A stretch of DNA of 64,000 nt. Source: Streptomyces sp. 3214.6. GTDB taxonomy: Bacteria; Actinomycetota; Actinomycetes; Streptomycetales; Streptomycetaceae. Made by a program: the position numbers and the translations under genes. The stretch spans positions 4,898,001-4,962,000 of the forward strand of contig NZ_LT670819.1 in NCBI RefSeq assembly GCF_900129855.1, in the 5' to 3' direction. Below the pieces are notes generated by a model, which saw only the letters and a list, made by a program, of their open reading frames with translations, was not told where the DNA came from and searched no databases. Below, piece by piece: positions 25,869 to 34,269 of this stretch (the first letter of the stretch is position 1; each line of letters starts with the position of its first letter).

Positions 25869-26693
25869 GTGAGTCTGCATCCCACCCTCCAGCCCTACGC
25901 CGACGCCTGGACCCACTCCATCGAAGCGATATCCGAGCTGGTGCAGCCGCTGGTGGAGGCGGACTGGAACCGCAGGACGCCCTGCCCGGGCTGGTCGGTG
26001 CGCGACATCGTCTCGCACGTCATCGGCCTGGACTGCGAGATGTACGGCGACCCGCGCCCCATCCACACCCTCCCGCGCGACCTGTTCCACGTCACCAACG
26101 ACTTCCAGCGCTACATGGAGATGCAGGTCGACGTCCGCCGCCACCACACGGCGCCGGAGATGACGTCCGAGCTGGAGTACACGGTGATCCGGCGCAACCG
26201 GCAGCTGCGCAACGAGTCACGGCAGCCCGACACGGTGGTGCGCGGCCCGCTCGGCACCGAACTCACCCTGGAGGAGTCGATGCGCGGCCACGCGTTCAAC
26301 GTGTGGGTGCACGAGCAGGACCTGCGCGCCGCCCTCGGCCGCCCCGGCAACCTCGACTCCCCCGGCGCGCACATCGCCCGTGACGAGCTGCTCGCCGCCC
26401 TCCCTGCGGTCGTCGCCGAGAAGGCCGACGCACCGCGCAGCTCGGCGGTCGTCTTCGACGTGCACGGCCCGATCGAGTTCCTGCGCACGATCCGCGTCGA
26501 CATCCAGGGCCGCGGCACCCTGGAGACGGCGCCCGCGCTCGGCCCGGCCGCCGCCTTCACCCTCGACTGGGAGACGTATGTGCGGCTGGCCTGCGGTCGG
26601 GTGACGCCGGAGGCGGTCTCGGACCGGGTGAAGGCGGAGGGCGAGCCGGAGCTGACGGCGGCGATCCTGCGGAACTTCGCGGTGACCAGGTAG
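25869..26693 (+). CDS. Maleylpyruvate isomerase family, mycothiol-dependent enzyme
   Basis: This 274-residue protein has an N-terminal DinB-like four-helix bundle of the MDMPI type. TPCPGWSVRDIVSHVIGLDCEMYG and HAFNVWVHEQDLRAALG hold the His/Glu/His metal-ligand positions expected for a thiol-dependent DinB enzyme. The C-terminal SCP2-like beta region (ETAPALGPAAAFTLDWETYVRLACGR) completes the family layout. It probably catalyses a mycothiol-dependent isomerisation or S-transfer, substrate unknown. The start is GTG 25869, with GAGGGG upstream. Confidence 0.87.
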   Translation: MSLHPTLQPYADAWTHSIEAISELVQPLVEADWNRRTPCPGWSVRDIVSHVIGLDCEMYGDPRPIHTLPRDLFHVTNDFQRYMEMQVDVRRHHTAPEMTSELEYTVIRRNRQLRNESRQPDTVVRGPLGTELTLEESMRGHAFNVWVHEQDLRAALGRPGNLDSPGAHIARDELLAALPAVVAEKADAPRSSAVVFDVHGPIEFLRTIRVDIQGRGTLETAPALGPAAAFTLDWETYVRLACGRVTPEAVSDRVKAEGEPELTAAILRNFAVTR

Positions 26694-26817
26694 CACCGCG
26701 GCGACGTTCGGCGTCGGCGGGCCGTCGAGGCCGGCGGGTCCGGCAACGGGACGGGCCCGCCGTGTGGATCACGACGGGCCCGTACGGAGCGGAGCGGAGT
26801 GGGCGTCGGCCCAGACC

Positions 26818-27720
26818 TCAGCCGAGCCTGGCGAAGCCGTAGTTCAGCAGCTTCGTCGCGTCGGCGGCGCGCACCGTCGCGTTGGTGGAGGCCAGCACCG
26901 TGCCCACGACGGTCTTGCCGTTACGGGTGGCGGCGAAGACGAGGCAGTACTTCGCCTCGGGGCCGGAGCCCGTCTTCACGCCGATGGTGCCGCTGTAGCT
27001 GCTCAGCAGCGTGTTGGTGTTGGTCCAGGCCGCCATGGTGCGGGTGGAGCCGGTCTTGGTGATGGTCTTGGCGGTGTAGGACTTCGTCTTGACGACCGCG
27101 CGGAAGTTCGCGCTCTTCAGCGAGTTGCTGGCGAGCTTCGTCAGGTCCTTGGCCGTCGAGTAGTTCGACCCGTTGCCGATGCCGTCGAACGAGTCGAAGT
27201 GCGTGTTCGTCATGCCGAGCGTCTTCGCCTTGCTGTTCATCTTGGCGATGAAGTTCTTGACGCGGGCGGCGCGCGTCGTGCCCGTGCCGAACTTGTCGGC
27301 CAGCGCGTACGCGGCGTCGCAGCCGGACGGCAGCATCAGCCCGTAGAGCAGCTGACGGACAGTCACCTTGTCACCGACGATCAGCCGGGCGGACGACGCG
27401 CTGTTCGCCACGATGTAGTCGCTGTACGCCTTCTGGATGACGACGGTGGCGTTCAGGTTGAGGTTCGTCTGCGACAGCACGACGTTCGCCGTCATGATCT
27501 TCGTCGTGGAGCCGGTGGACAGCTTGGTGTCCATGCCCTTGTTGTAGAGCGCTGCGCCGTTCGCGTTGTTCATCACGAAGCCGGTCTTGGCGGCGATCGT
27601 GGGCGTCGCGACGGCTTGCGCAGGTGCCGCGGTGAGGGCTCCGGTCGCGAGCACTGCGGCGGCGGTGACAGCAACGGCTGCGGCCCTGCGGACTCGGACG
27701 CCCTTGATAGCGGTTATCAA
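26818..27720 (-). CDS. D-alanyl-D-alanine carboxypeptidase/transpeptidase, S11 (K15-like)
   Basis: This 300-residue exported penicillin-binding protein trims or links peptidoglycan stem peptides. From TTG 27720 (GGGG 9 nt upstream) it has a signal peptide MITAIKGVRVRRAAAVAV... ending APAQA. Active-site motifs are STTK (Ser71-Lys74), SGC in LMLPSGCDAAYALAD, and KTG in GTIGVKTGSGPEA. The middle motif is SGC rather than the SGN of E. coli PBP5. The Streptomyces K15 DD-transpeptidase has the same Cys, so this is a lineage variant and not damage. An in-frame GTG at 27804 would add 28 residues before the signal and is less likely. Confidence 0.9.
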   Translation of the reverse strand: MITAIKGVRVRRAAAVAVTAAAVLATGALTAAPAQAVATPTIAAKTGFVMNNANGAALYNKGMDTKLSTGSTTKIMTANVVLSQTNLNLNATVVIQKAYSDYIVANSASSARLIVGDKVTVRQLLYGLMLPSGCDAAYALADKFGTGTTRAARVKNFIAKMNSKAKTLGMTNTHFDSFDGIGNGSNYSTAKDLTKLASNSLKSANFRAVVKTKSYTAKTITKTGSTRTMAAWTNTNTLLSSYSGTIGVKTGSGPEAKYCLVFAATRNGKTVVGTVLASTNATVRAADATKLLNYGFARLG

Positions 27721-27975
27721 CTGAAATACCCCGATTACGTCGAATGCCCCTGCGATGCGGCCAAGTTGAAGGGGAAAGCAGAAGGGGCCGCATGTGTGTG
27801 ACACGTAAGTAGCACAGAAAGTTGTGCGGCTGCTGGACCGAATTTCCGATTACTTGGCGAGGCTCTTACCTGCGCCTGACGCGGATCGCACGATCGGTCC
27901 CGGCACCGCCCCGTTTCCGGTCCCGCAATGTGGACCGGTCCCCCGATGCGTACGTGTTGTATCTATCCTGTGGAC

Positions 27976-28695
27976 ATGCCGTCGTCCGCCCCGCCCGCCC
28001 CCGTTACGACCCCCACTCCGACGCCCGCTCCGACGCCCGCTCCGACGCCCGCTCCCGTCAAGCAGCCGCCCGCCGCCGACCGCGTGTACGCCCACGTCAA
28101 GCAGGGTGTCCTGGACCGCCGCTACGAGGGCGGCACCCTCCTCACCGAGGGCGAGCTGGCCGAGGCCGTGGGGGTCTCGCGCACACCGGTGCGGGAGGCG
28201 CTGCTGCGCCTGGAGGTGGAGGGGCTGATCAAGCTCTACCCGAAGAAGGGCGCCCTGGTCCTGCCGGTCTCCGCGCAGGAGATCGCGGACGTCGTGGAGA
28301 CCCGCCTGTTGGTCGAGGAGCACGCGGCGCGCAAGGCCGTCCCCGCGCCGGCCGCTCTCATCGAACGCCTGGAAGAGCTGCTGGCGAAGCAGAAGGAGCA
28401 GGCCGCGGCGGGCGACCTGGCCGGGGCCGCGGTGACGGACCGCTGTTTCCACGCGGAGATAGTCCGCAACGGCGGCAACGAGATCCTGTCCCGGCTCTAC
28501 GACCAACTCCGCGACCGGCAGCTGCGGATGGGCGTCGCCATCATGCACTCGCACCCCGACCGGATCGCCAAGACGCTCACCGAGCACGAGGAGATCCTCC
28601 AGGCGCTGCGCTCCGGCGACGCGGAGGGCGCCGTCAGGATCGTGCACCGGCACGTCGACTGGTTCTCCCACCTGGCCCGCGGGGAGGTCCGATGA
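27976..28695 (+). CDS. GntR family regulator (FadR/FCD type)
   Basis: This is a 239-residue DNA-binding protein. After a Pro/Thr/Ala repeat leader (PTPTPAPTPAPTPAP, encoded by 12-bp-like repeats) comes a winged helix (VYAHVKQGVLDRRYEGGTLLTEGELAEAVGVSRTPVREALLRLEVEGLI). The all-helical FCD ligand domain follows, with metal-type His residues in CFHAEIVRNGG, MHSHPDRI and HRHVDWF. The ligand is probably a small carboxylate (inference). The stop overlaps the start of the MFS gene (ATGA), so the pair is translationally coupled and the regulator probably controls that transporter. Confidence 0.9.
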   Translation: MPSSAPPAPVTTPTPTPAPTPAPTPAPVKQPPAADRVYAHVKQGVLDRRYEGGTLLTEGELAEAVGVSRTPVREALLRLEVEGLIKLYPKKGALVLPVSAQEIADVVETRLLVEEHAARKAVPAPAALIERLEELLAKQKEQAAAGDLAGAAVTDRCFHAEIVRNGGNEILSRLYDQLRDRQLRMGVAIMHSHPDRIAKTLTEHEEILQALRSGDAEGAVRIVHRHVDWFSHLARGEVR

Positions 28696-30005
28696 GCGCC
28701 GGCGCCCGCCGCCTGAACTCCACCCTTCCGGGTGACCCGCCGGGCGGACGGCGTGCGATGGCCGTCTGGGGGATCGGCGTCTCCGTCTACTTCGTCGCGG
28801 TCATCTTCCGTACGTCGCTGGGGGTGGCCGGCCTCGATGCCGCCGACCGCTTCCACGTGAACGCCTCGGCGCTGTCCACGTTCTCGATCCTCCAGCTCCT
28901 GGTCTACGCGGGCATGCAGATACCCGTGGGCCTGCTGGTCGACCGGCTCGGTACCAAGAAGGTGCTGACCATCGGCGTCGTGCTGTTCACCGCCGGCCAG
29001 CTCGGCTTCGCCTTCTCCCCGTCCTACGGCACCGCCCTCGCCTCCCGCGCGCTGCTCGGCTGCGGCGACGCGATGACGTTCATCAGCGTGCTGCGGCTGG
29101 GCAGCAGGTGGTTCCCGGCGCGCCGCGGACCGATGGTCGCCCAGCTGGCCGGTCTGGCGGGCATGGCGGGCAACCTGGTCTCCACGCTCGTCCTGGCCCG
29201 CCTCCTGCACGGCATCGGCTGGACGGCCGCCTTCGCGGGCAGCGCGCTGGCGGGAGTCGTCGTCCTGGTCCTCCTGCTGCTCTTCCTGAAGGACCACCCA
29301 GAGGGCCACGAGCCCGAGCCGTTCCCGCACCGGGGCGCGGCGTACGTCCGCCGTCAGATCGTCGAGTCCTGGCGTGAGCCGGGGACCCGGCTGGGGCTGT
29401 GGGTGCACTTCACCACCCAGTTCCCGGCGATGGTGTTCCTGCTCCTGTGGGGCCTGCCGTTCCTGGTGCAGGCACAGGGCCTGTCCCGGGCGACGGCCGG
29501 TGAACTCCTCACCCTGGTGGTGCTGTCCAACATGCTCGTGGGCCTGGTCTACGGCCAGATCGTCGCCCGCCACCACGAGGCGCGGCTGCCGCTGGCCCTG
29601 GGCACGGTGGGCGCGACGGCCCTGACGTGGGCGACGACGCTGGCCTACCCGGGCGAACGGGCGCCGACGTGGCTCCTGGTGACGCTCTGCGCGGTCCTCG
29701 GCGCATGCGGCCCCGCCTCCATGCTCGGCTTCGACTTCGCCCGCCCGGCCAACCCGCCCGAGCGTCAGGGCACGGCCTCCGGCATCACGAACATGGGTGG
29801 TTTCGTGGCGTCGATGACGACGCTCTTCACGATCGGCGTGCTCCTGGACGCGACCGGCGACGACTACACGATCGCCTTCTCCTGCGTCTTCGTCCTCCAG
29901 GCCCTCGGCATCAGCCAGATCCTGCGCCTGCGCAAGCGAGCGGCCCGCCGGGAACGCGAACGCCTGGTGGCCAGCCGCGTGGAGACGGTGCACGTGCCCG
30001 TATAG
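28692..30005 (+). CDS. MFS transporter
   Basis: This 437-residue major-facilitator protein has about twelve hydrophobic segments. The family loop motif between helices 2 and 3 is QIPVGLLVDRLGTKKVL. A long central cytosolic loop lies around residues 195-225 and the C-terminal cytosolic tail is basic (RLRKRAARRERERL). The sequence is of the anion/nitrate or sugar-acid MFS kind and the substrate is unknown. ATG 28692 overlaps the GntR stop by four bases, indicating one operon and probable substrate-linked control. Confidence 0.87.
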   Translation: MSAGARRLNSTLPGDPPGGRRAMAVWGIGVSVYFVAVIFRTSLGVAGLDAADRFHVNASALSTFSILQLLVYAGMQIPVGLLVDRLGTKKVLTIGVVLFTAGQLGFAFSPSYGTALASRALLGCGDAMTFISVLRLGSRWFPARRGPMVAQLAGLAGMAGNLVSTLVLARLLHGIGWTAAFAGSALAGVVVLVLLLLFLKDHPEGHEPEPFPHRGAAYVRRQIVESWREPGTRLGLWVHFTTQFPAMVFLLLWGLPFLVQAQGLSRATAGELLTLVVLSNMLVGLVYGQIVARHHEARLPLALGTVGATALTWATTLAYPGERAPTWLLVTLCAVLGACGPASMLGFDFARPANPPERQGTASGITNMGGFVASMTTLFTIGVLLDATGDDYTIAFSCVFVLQALGISQILRLRKRAARRERERLVASRVETVHVPV

Positions 30006-30040
30006 GGGCGCGCGCGACCGCCGCCATGGCCACGGCACGG

Positions 30041-30123
30041 GGACGGGCATGGGTACGGGACGGGCACGGGCACGGGCACGGGCACGGGTACGGGCACGGG
30101 TACGGGTACGGGTACGGGCACGG
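30041..30123. repeat. Hexanucleotide tandem repeat (GGGCAC/GGGTAC)
   Basis: There are about 13 imperfect copies of the 6-bp unit CGGGCA/CGGGTA, almost perfect from 30061 to 30123, just after the MFS stop. No coding function is evident. Confidence 0.8.
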
Positions 30124-30180
30124 CGCCTCGCGAAATCCGGTTGTCCGGACGCCCGTTCGACCTCTACCGTCACGTCTCAT

Positions 30181-30253
30181 CGACGTGTAGCTCAGTAGCC
30201 AGAGCACCGGGCTCCAGACCCGGAGGGCGCGGGGGCGGAACCCGCCACGTCGG
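30181..30253 (+). ncRNA. tRNA-like element 1 (CCA at anticodon position)
   Basis: This 73-nt element folds as a complete cloverleaf. The acceptor stem is CGACGTG/CACGTCG (7 bp, perfect), followed by TA, a D-stem GCTC/GAGC (4 bp) with loop AGTAGCCA, and A26. The anticodon stem is CCGGG/CCCGG (5 bp) with loop CTCCAGA, whose anticodon triplet would be CCA (Trp). The variable loop is AGGGC and the T-stem GCGGG/CCCGC (5 bp), with discriminator G and no encoded CCA. The T-loop is GGCGGAA rather than TTCRANY and the D-loop lacks the GG pair, so the normal elbow contacts cannot form. It is therefore a tRNA mimic or relic rather than a working tRNA(Trp). Confidence 0.72.
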
Positions 30254-30258
30254 CTCAT

Positions 30259-30330
30259 CGGCGTGTAGCTCAGCAGCAGAGCACCGGGCTCGGGACCCGG
30301 AGGGCGCGGGGGCAGCACCCGCCATGCCGG
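30259..30330 (+). ncRNA. tRNA-like element 2 (CGG at anticodon position)
   Basis: This is a tandem partner of element 1 and shares most of its sequence. It folds as a 72-nt cloverleaf: acceptor CGGCGTG/CATGCCG (one G-U pair), D-stem GCTC/GAGC with loop AGCAGCA, and anticodon stem CCGGG/CCCGG with loop CTCGGGA (triplet CGG, Pro-like). The variable loop is AGGGC and the T-stem GCGGG/CCCGC with loop GGCAGCA. The differences from element 1 keep every stem paired (compensatory or wobble), which argues that the fold is selected. Its acceptor 3' strand contains an in-frame ATG (30324), and the next gene starts 3 nt downstream of the element. Confidence 0.7.
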
Positions 30331-30332
30331 CT

Positions 30333-32687
30333 ATGAACGACGACGCTGACCAGCAGCATCCGGCCCCGGCAACCCCGCAGACCAACCCCGGCTACGCCGC
30401 CGGCCAACTCGCCAAGGCGCTCACGACCGCGCTCACCCACGACGACCCCGACACCCGCAACCGGGCCGCGGAACGGCAGCGAGCGTGGCGGTCCGTGCTG
30501 GCCGGCATGGCGAACGGGCTGCTCCGCATCGGCTCCCGCACCCCCGTCGAGGGACTGCCCGCGTGGGTCACCCCCGCGGTGCTCCGTGGCGGCTTCGCGA
30601 CCGCCGAGCCGAGCGCCGGCGGCCCCCTGACGAAGTACGAGGTCGAGGCCGCGCGCCGGGCCGGAGTCCCGCAGCACCGGCGGGCACTGTTCGCGTACTG
30701 GCTGTCCGAGGACGGGCTGGCGCAGCTCTGCGGACTTCTCGACAGCGGACGGTACGAGGTGACCGTCCCCGAGGAGGCCGCCCTGCTCACCGTGGCCTGG
30801 CTGGCCCGGGCCGGGGAGACGGACGCGGCGCTCACGCTCGTCGAGGAACTCGCGCCGTTCGCGGATCGACTGCGGTTCACACCACGCCCGGCCGACCGCC
30901 CGGCGCCCGACACGGCGACGGTCCACCGCCGGACCGTCGCCGAGGCCGGTCGGACCCTGGCGCGACGGAGGACCAACGCGGCGGTGGAGACCCAGCGGGA
31001 GGCCCTGGCGGTCTGGCAGCCGTTCGGCGACGAACTCCTCGCGCACTGGCTGGAGACCGCCGACGCCGGGCAGCCCGACGCCGGACAGCCCACCCGGGTG
31101 GGGACGCGCGTCCCCGACGACGCCTGGCACGAGCGCGGCGCCGAACTGCTGCGCCGCTACCGCGACCTGGCCCGCCGCCACACCCTCTGCACCAAGCACC
31201 TGAAACCGAAGGAGAACCTGGCGATCCTGCGCGGGGCCCTGGAGGAGACCGTCGCCGGGCGGGAGTTGGACGGCCGCGGGCTCGGACTGCTGCGGCACGC
31301 CGTCACCTCCATGGTGCGGCGGCGCGGGCTGCCCGGCTCGACGGAGCTCCGGTCACTGCGCCGGGAACAGGCCGCCCAGGCCGCGCTGCCCTCGCACCAC
31401 GCGCTGGCCCAGCTGGTGCTGCGCCGACTGTCCGGGCTGGACCAGCAGGCGGGCGTGGCCGAGGTCGCGCCGCTGGTCGCCCCGGTGAGCGGCGAGGAGG
31501 CGCGGGAGAGCGGGCTGCCCGCGGGAGCCGTCGTCCCGGCCGGTGTCCGCCGTCCCGTCGAGGCCGCGCTGAGCGCGCCCCTCGGCACGCTGGTGGAACG
31601 CGGGATCGTACCGTCGGCGGAGGTGCTGGCGGAGCTCGTCCCGCAGCTCGTCGGCGTCACCACCGCGCAGGCCTATCCCGACCCGGCCCTGCGGACGCTG
31701 GCGGCGGCCCACCACCGGGCGTTCGCGGGCCGCCGTTCGCTGCTGCTGCTCAGCCTCCAGCGGCAGGTACGGGCGGAGGAACTGCCGTGGGTGCGGGCGG
31801 TGGCCGGGCAGCGCACGGACCCCGAGGCGGGCGAGGTGTCGGTCCGCGCACTGCGGCAGCTCGGCGAGCTGGCCGTGCAGGCCTTTCCCGGCACGCTCCT
31901 GCCCAACCCCCTGATCCGCGAGCTGTCCGTCCTGGCCCGCCAGGCCGAGCTGGGCGCGCCTCTGGTCGAGGAGCTGGCCGCCGACATCTTCATGGGCACG
32001 TTCACCCCGAAGTTCCTCACCGCGGCCCGGGTCGCGGCGGAACTGCTGGGCGGCGACTCGCTCTACGAGCGCTACTACGGCATCGACTACGGGGCCGTCC
32101 GCAATCTGGCGATCGTCGAGACCGGAGAGGCGCTGTCCCGGTCGTACGGGGCGAGGACCTCGCCCGGGTTCGCGAAGCTGTGCGTCGAGCGGGCCCAAGA
32201 CGCCTCGTCCTCGTCCGACCGGCGGCACGGACACGGGTCGCCGGCCGCCAACGGCATGGTGATCGAGCAGGCGCAGATCCTCACCACGCACAACCTGGCC
32301 ACGCTGGTCCACCGGGTGGGCATCACCCCGGCCGTGGGCTGGGAGGACCTGGCCCGGCGCTGCTTCGTCACCGTGTGCCGACTGACCACCCGTGTGCAGG
32401 CCAACCCGCGCCCGCTGCCCACGATCAAGGACGTGGCCTACGCCTGGCGGCAGCTGCTGTTCCACCTGTCCCTGTGCACGCCCGACGAGCGGACCCGCAC
32501 CCTCGCCTGGCTGCCCGGGGAACTCACCCGCCACCCCGCCCATGTGACGGCCCGGCTGGCTCCTGCCCTGACCGGACTGCACCAGGTCGCCGAGGGCGGC
32601 CGCCCGGACGAGGGCACGGGCCGCCTGCTCCTCGGCTGGACGACGGACGACCACTGGCTCCGCGCGGAGCCGGCCTCGACCGCCTGA
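30333..32687 (+). CDS. Large helical protein of unknown function beside tRNA-like elements
   Basis: This 784-residue, apparently soluble protein is one I cannot place in a known family. It has no signal peptide, membrane segment, P-loop or zinc cluster. Composition and periodicity suggest a mostly alpha-helical repeat protein, with several amphipathic Leu/Ala/Arg blocks (YRDLARRHTLCTKHLKPKEN; LARQAELGAPLVEELAADIF). A less helical C-terminal part contains ERYYGIDYGAVRNLAIVETGEALSRSYG and ILTTHNLATLVHRVG. ATG 30333 is chosen. An in-frame ATG at 30324 lies inside tRNA-like element 2, and no ordinary ribosome site is visible, so the RNA fold may govern translation. The direct abutment suggests that the protein binds, or is controlled by, those RNAs. 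Confidence 0.7.
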   Translation: MNDDADQQHPAPATPQTNPGYAAGQLAKALTTALTHDDPDTRNRAAERQRAWRSVLAGMANGLLRIGSRTPVEGLPAWVTPAVLRGGFATAEPSAGGPLTKYEVEAARRAGVPQHRRALFAYWLSEDGLAQLCGLLDSGRYEVTVPEEAALLTVAWLARAGETDAALTLVEELAPFADRLRFTPRPADRPAPDTATVHRRTVAEAGRTLARRRTNAAVETQREALAVWQPFGDELLAHWLETADAGQPDAGQPTRVGTRVPDDAWHERGAELLRRYRDLARRHTLCTKHLKPKENLAILRGALEETVAGRELDGRGLGLLRHAVTSMVRRRGLPGSTELRSLRREQAAQAALPSHHALAQLVLRRLSGLDQQAGVAEVAPLVAPVSGEEARESGLPAGAVVPAGVRRPVEAALSAPLGTLVERGIVPSAEVLAELVPQLVGVTTAQAYPDPALRTLAAAHHRAFAGRRSLLLLSLQRQVRAEELPWVRAVAGQRTDPEAGEVSVRALRQLGELAVQAFPGTLLPNPLIRELSVLARQAELGAPLVEELAADIFMGTFTPKFLTAARVAAELLGGDSLYERYYGIDYGAVRNLAIVETGEALSRSYGARTSPGFAKLCVERAQDASSSSDRRHGHGSPAANGMVIEQAQILTTHNLATLVHRVGITPAVGWEDLARRCFVTVCRLTTRVQANPRPLPTIKDVAYAWRQLLFHLSLCTPDERTRTLAWLPGELTRHPAHVTARLAPALTGLHQVAEGGRPDEGTGRLLLGWTTDDHWLRAEPASTA

Positions 32688-32750
32688 GGTCTCCCCACTG
32701 TCGGGAGGGGCCGCGCTCCCGCTCGGGGCGCGCGGCCGTTCTCCTGGCCG

Positions 32751-34259
32751 CTACCCCCAGGTGATCAGCTTTTTGGGCTGTTCCAGGATGGCCGCCACGT
32801 CCGCCAGTACCTTCGAGCCCAGTTCCCCGTCGACCAGCCGGTGGTCGAAGCTCAGGGCCAGCGTCGTCACCTGACGGGGCTTCACCTTGCCCTTGTGGAC
32901 CCACGGCTGGAGCCTGATCGCGCCGACCGCGAGGATCGCGGACTCGCCCGGGTTCAGGATCGGGGTGCCGGTGTCGACGCCGAAGACGCCGACGTTGGTG
33001 ATGGTCACCGTGCCGCCTTGCATGGCGGCTGGGGACGTCTTGCCCTCCCTCGCCGTCGAGACCAGCTCGCCCAGGGACTCCGCCAGCTGCGGCAGCGTCT
33101 TGGCGTGGGCGTCCTTGATGTTCGGGACCAGCAGGCCCCTCGGGGTCGCGGCCGCGATGCCCAGGTTGACGTAGTGCTTGACGACGATCTCCTGCGCCGC
33201 CTCGTCCCACGACGCGTTGATCTCCGGGTTGCGCTTGATGGCGACCAGCAGCGCCCTGGCGATGAGGAGCAGCGGGTTCACCCTGAGTCCCTGCAGGTCC
33301 TTGTCCTGCTTGAGCTCCTCGACGAGCTTCAGCGTGCGCGTCACGTCGATCGTCACGAACTCCGTGACGTGCGGCGCGGTGAACGCCGAGCCGACCATCG
33401 CCAGCGCCGTCGCCTTACGGACACCCTTGACCGCGATACGCGTCTCCCGGGCCGCGTCGTACGACGGTACGGGGACTGCCGTGGGCGCGGGGGCCGTGAC
33501 CGGGGCCTGCGGCGCCGGTGCCTGCGGCTCGGCTGCCGGAGCCGCCGTCGGAGCCGCCGTCGGAGCCGCTGTCGGGGCCGCCGCCGCGTGGACGTCCTCG
33601 CGGGTGATGATGCCGTCCGGGCCGGACGGGACCACCGTGGCGAGGTCGACGCCCAGGTCCTTGGCCAGCTTGCGCACCGGCGGCTTGGCCAGCGGGCGGT
33701 CCTTCAGGGCCGGCCCGCTGCCGTGGCCGTTGAGCTCGGTCTGGATCGGGTCCGCGACCTGCGGCACCGCGATGTCCGGGCCCTTGCGCGGCCGGCGCTT
33801 CGTGGAGGAGGCGGCCACGCCGTACCCGACGAGAACCGGCTGGCGGCCCGCACCCGCCGGCTTCGCCGCCTGGGCCTTCCCCGCATCCGGCGTCGCCGTC
33901 CCGGGCTGCTTCTGCGGGGCGGCCGGCGCCTGCGCGGGAGCCTGCGCCGGCACCTCGGCGACCGGGGCGACCGGGGCGTCGCCCGCCCTGCCCGCCCCGC
34001 CGGCCACGTCCACCGCGATGATCGACGTGCCCACGTCGACCGTGGTGCCCTCGGGGAAGTGCAGTTCGCGGACCACCCCGTCGTAGGGGATGGGCAGTTC
34101 GACGGCGGCCTTGGCCGTCTCGACCTCGCACACCACCTGGCCGTCCGTCACCGTGTCGCCGGGCTGGACGTACCACTTGAGGATCTCGGCCTCGGTGAGC
34201 CCCTCACCCACGTCGGGCATCTTGAACTCGCGTACGGACGCTTCCGTCATCGTCGTCAC
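32751..34259 (-). CDS. bkdC1: Branched-chain 2-oxoacid dehydrogenase E2, operon 1
   Basis: This 502-residue dihydrolipoyl acyltransferase is the core of the complex that converts Val/Leu/Ile-derived 2-oxoacids to acyl-CoAs, which prime branched fatty acids and polyketides. The lipoyl domain (about 1-80) has the lipoylated Lys in CEVETAKAAVEL. An Ala/Pro linker with TAAP repeats follows, then the E1/E3-binding domain (PVRKLAKDLGVDLATVVPSG, about 200-235) and the catalytic domain ending in ALSFDHRLVDGELGS, with the His/Asp of the active site. GTG 34259 has GAGGAGAGGG at ideal spacing; ATG 34250 is the alternative. It is last in a three-gene operon; E3 is not encoded here. Confidence 0.94.
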   Translation of the reverse strand: MTTMTEASVREFKMPDVGEGLTEAEILKWYVQPGDTVTDGQVVCEVETAKAAVELPIPYDGVVRELHFPEGTTVDVGTSIIAVDVAGGAGRAGDAPVAPVAEVPAQAPAQAPAAPQKQPGTATPDAGKAQAAKPAGAGRQPVLVGYGVAASSTKRRPRKGPDIAVPQVADPIQTELNGHGSGPALKDRPLAKPPVRKLAKDLGVDLATVVPSGPDGIITREDVHAAAAPTAAPTAAPTAAPAAEPQAPAPQAPVTAPAPTAVPVPSYDAARETRIAVKGVRKATALAMVGSAFTAPHVTEFVTIDVTRTLKLVEELKQDKDLQGLRVNPLLLIARALLVAIKRNPEINASWDEAAQEIVVKHYVNLGIAAATPRGLLVPNIKDAHAKTLPQLAESLGELVSTAREGKTSPAAMQGGTVTITNVGVFGVDTGTPILNPGESAILAVGAIRLQPWVHKGKVKPRQVTTLALSFDHRLVDGELGSKVLADVAAILEQPKKLITWG

Positions 34260-34269
34260 GACCCTCTCC

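Noticed and set aside
26818..27720. SGC in place of SGN as a broken DD-peptidase motif
   Set aside because: The Streptomyces K15 enzyme naturally has SGC, so it is not evidence of inactivation.
30181..30330. Ordinary tRNA(Trp) and tRNA(Pro) genes
   Set aside because: The T-loops lack TTC/A58, the D-loops lack GG, and no CCA is encoded. They are reported as tRNA-like RNAs instead.
33540..33590. GCCGTCGGAGCC repeats as a CRISPR-like or mobile repeat
   Set aside because: They encode the Thr-Ala-Ala-Pro linker of the E2 enzyme, a normal low-complexity region.
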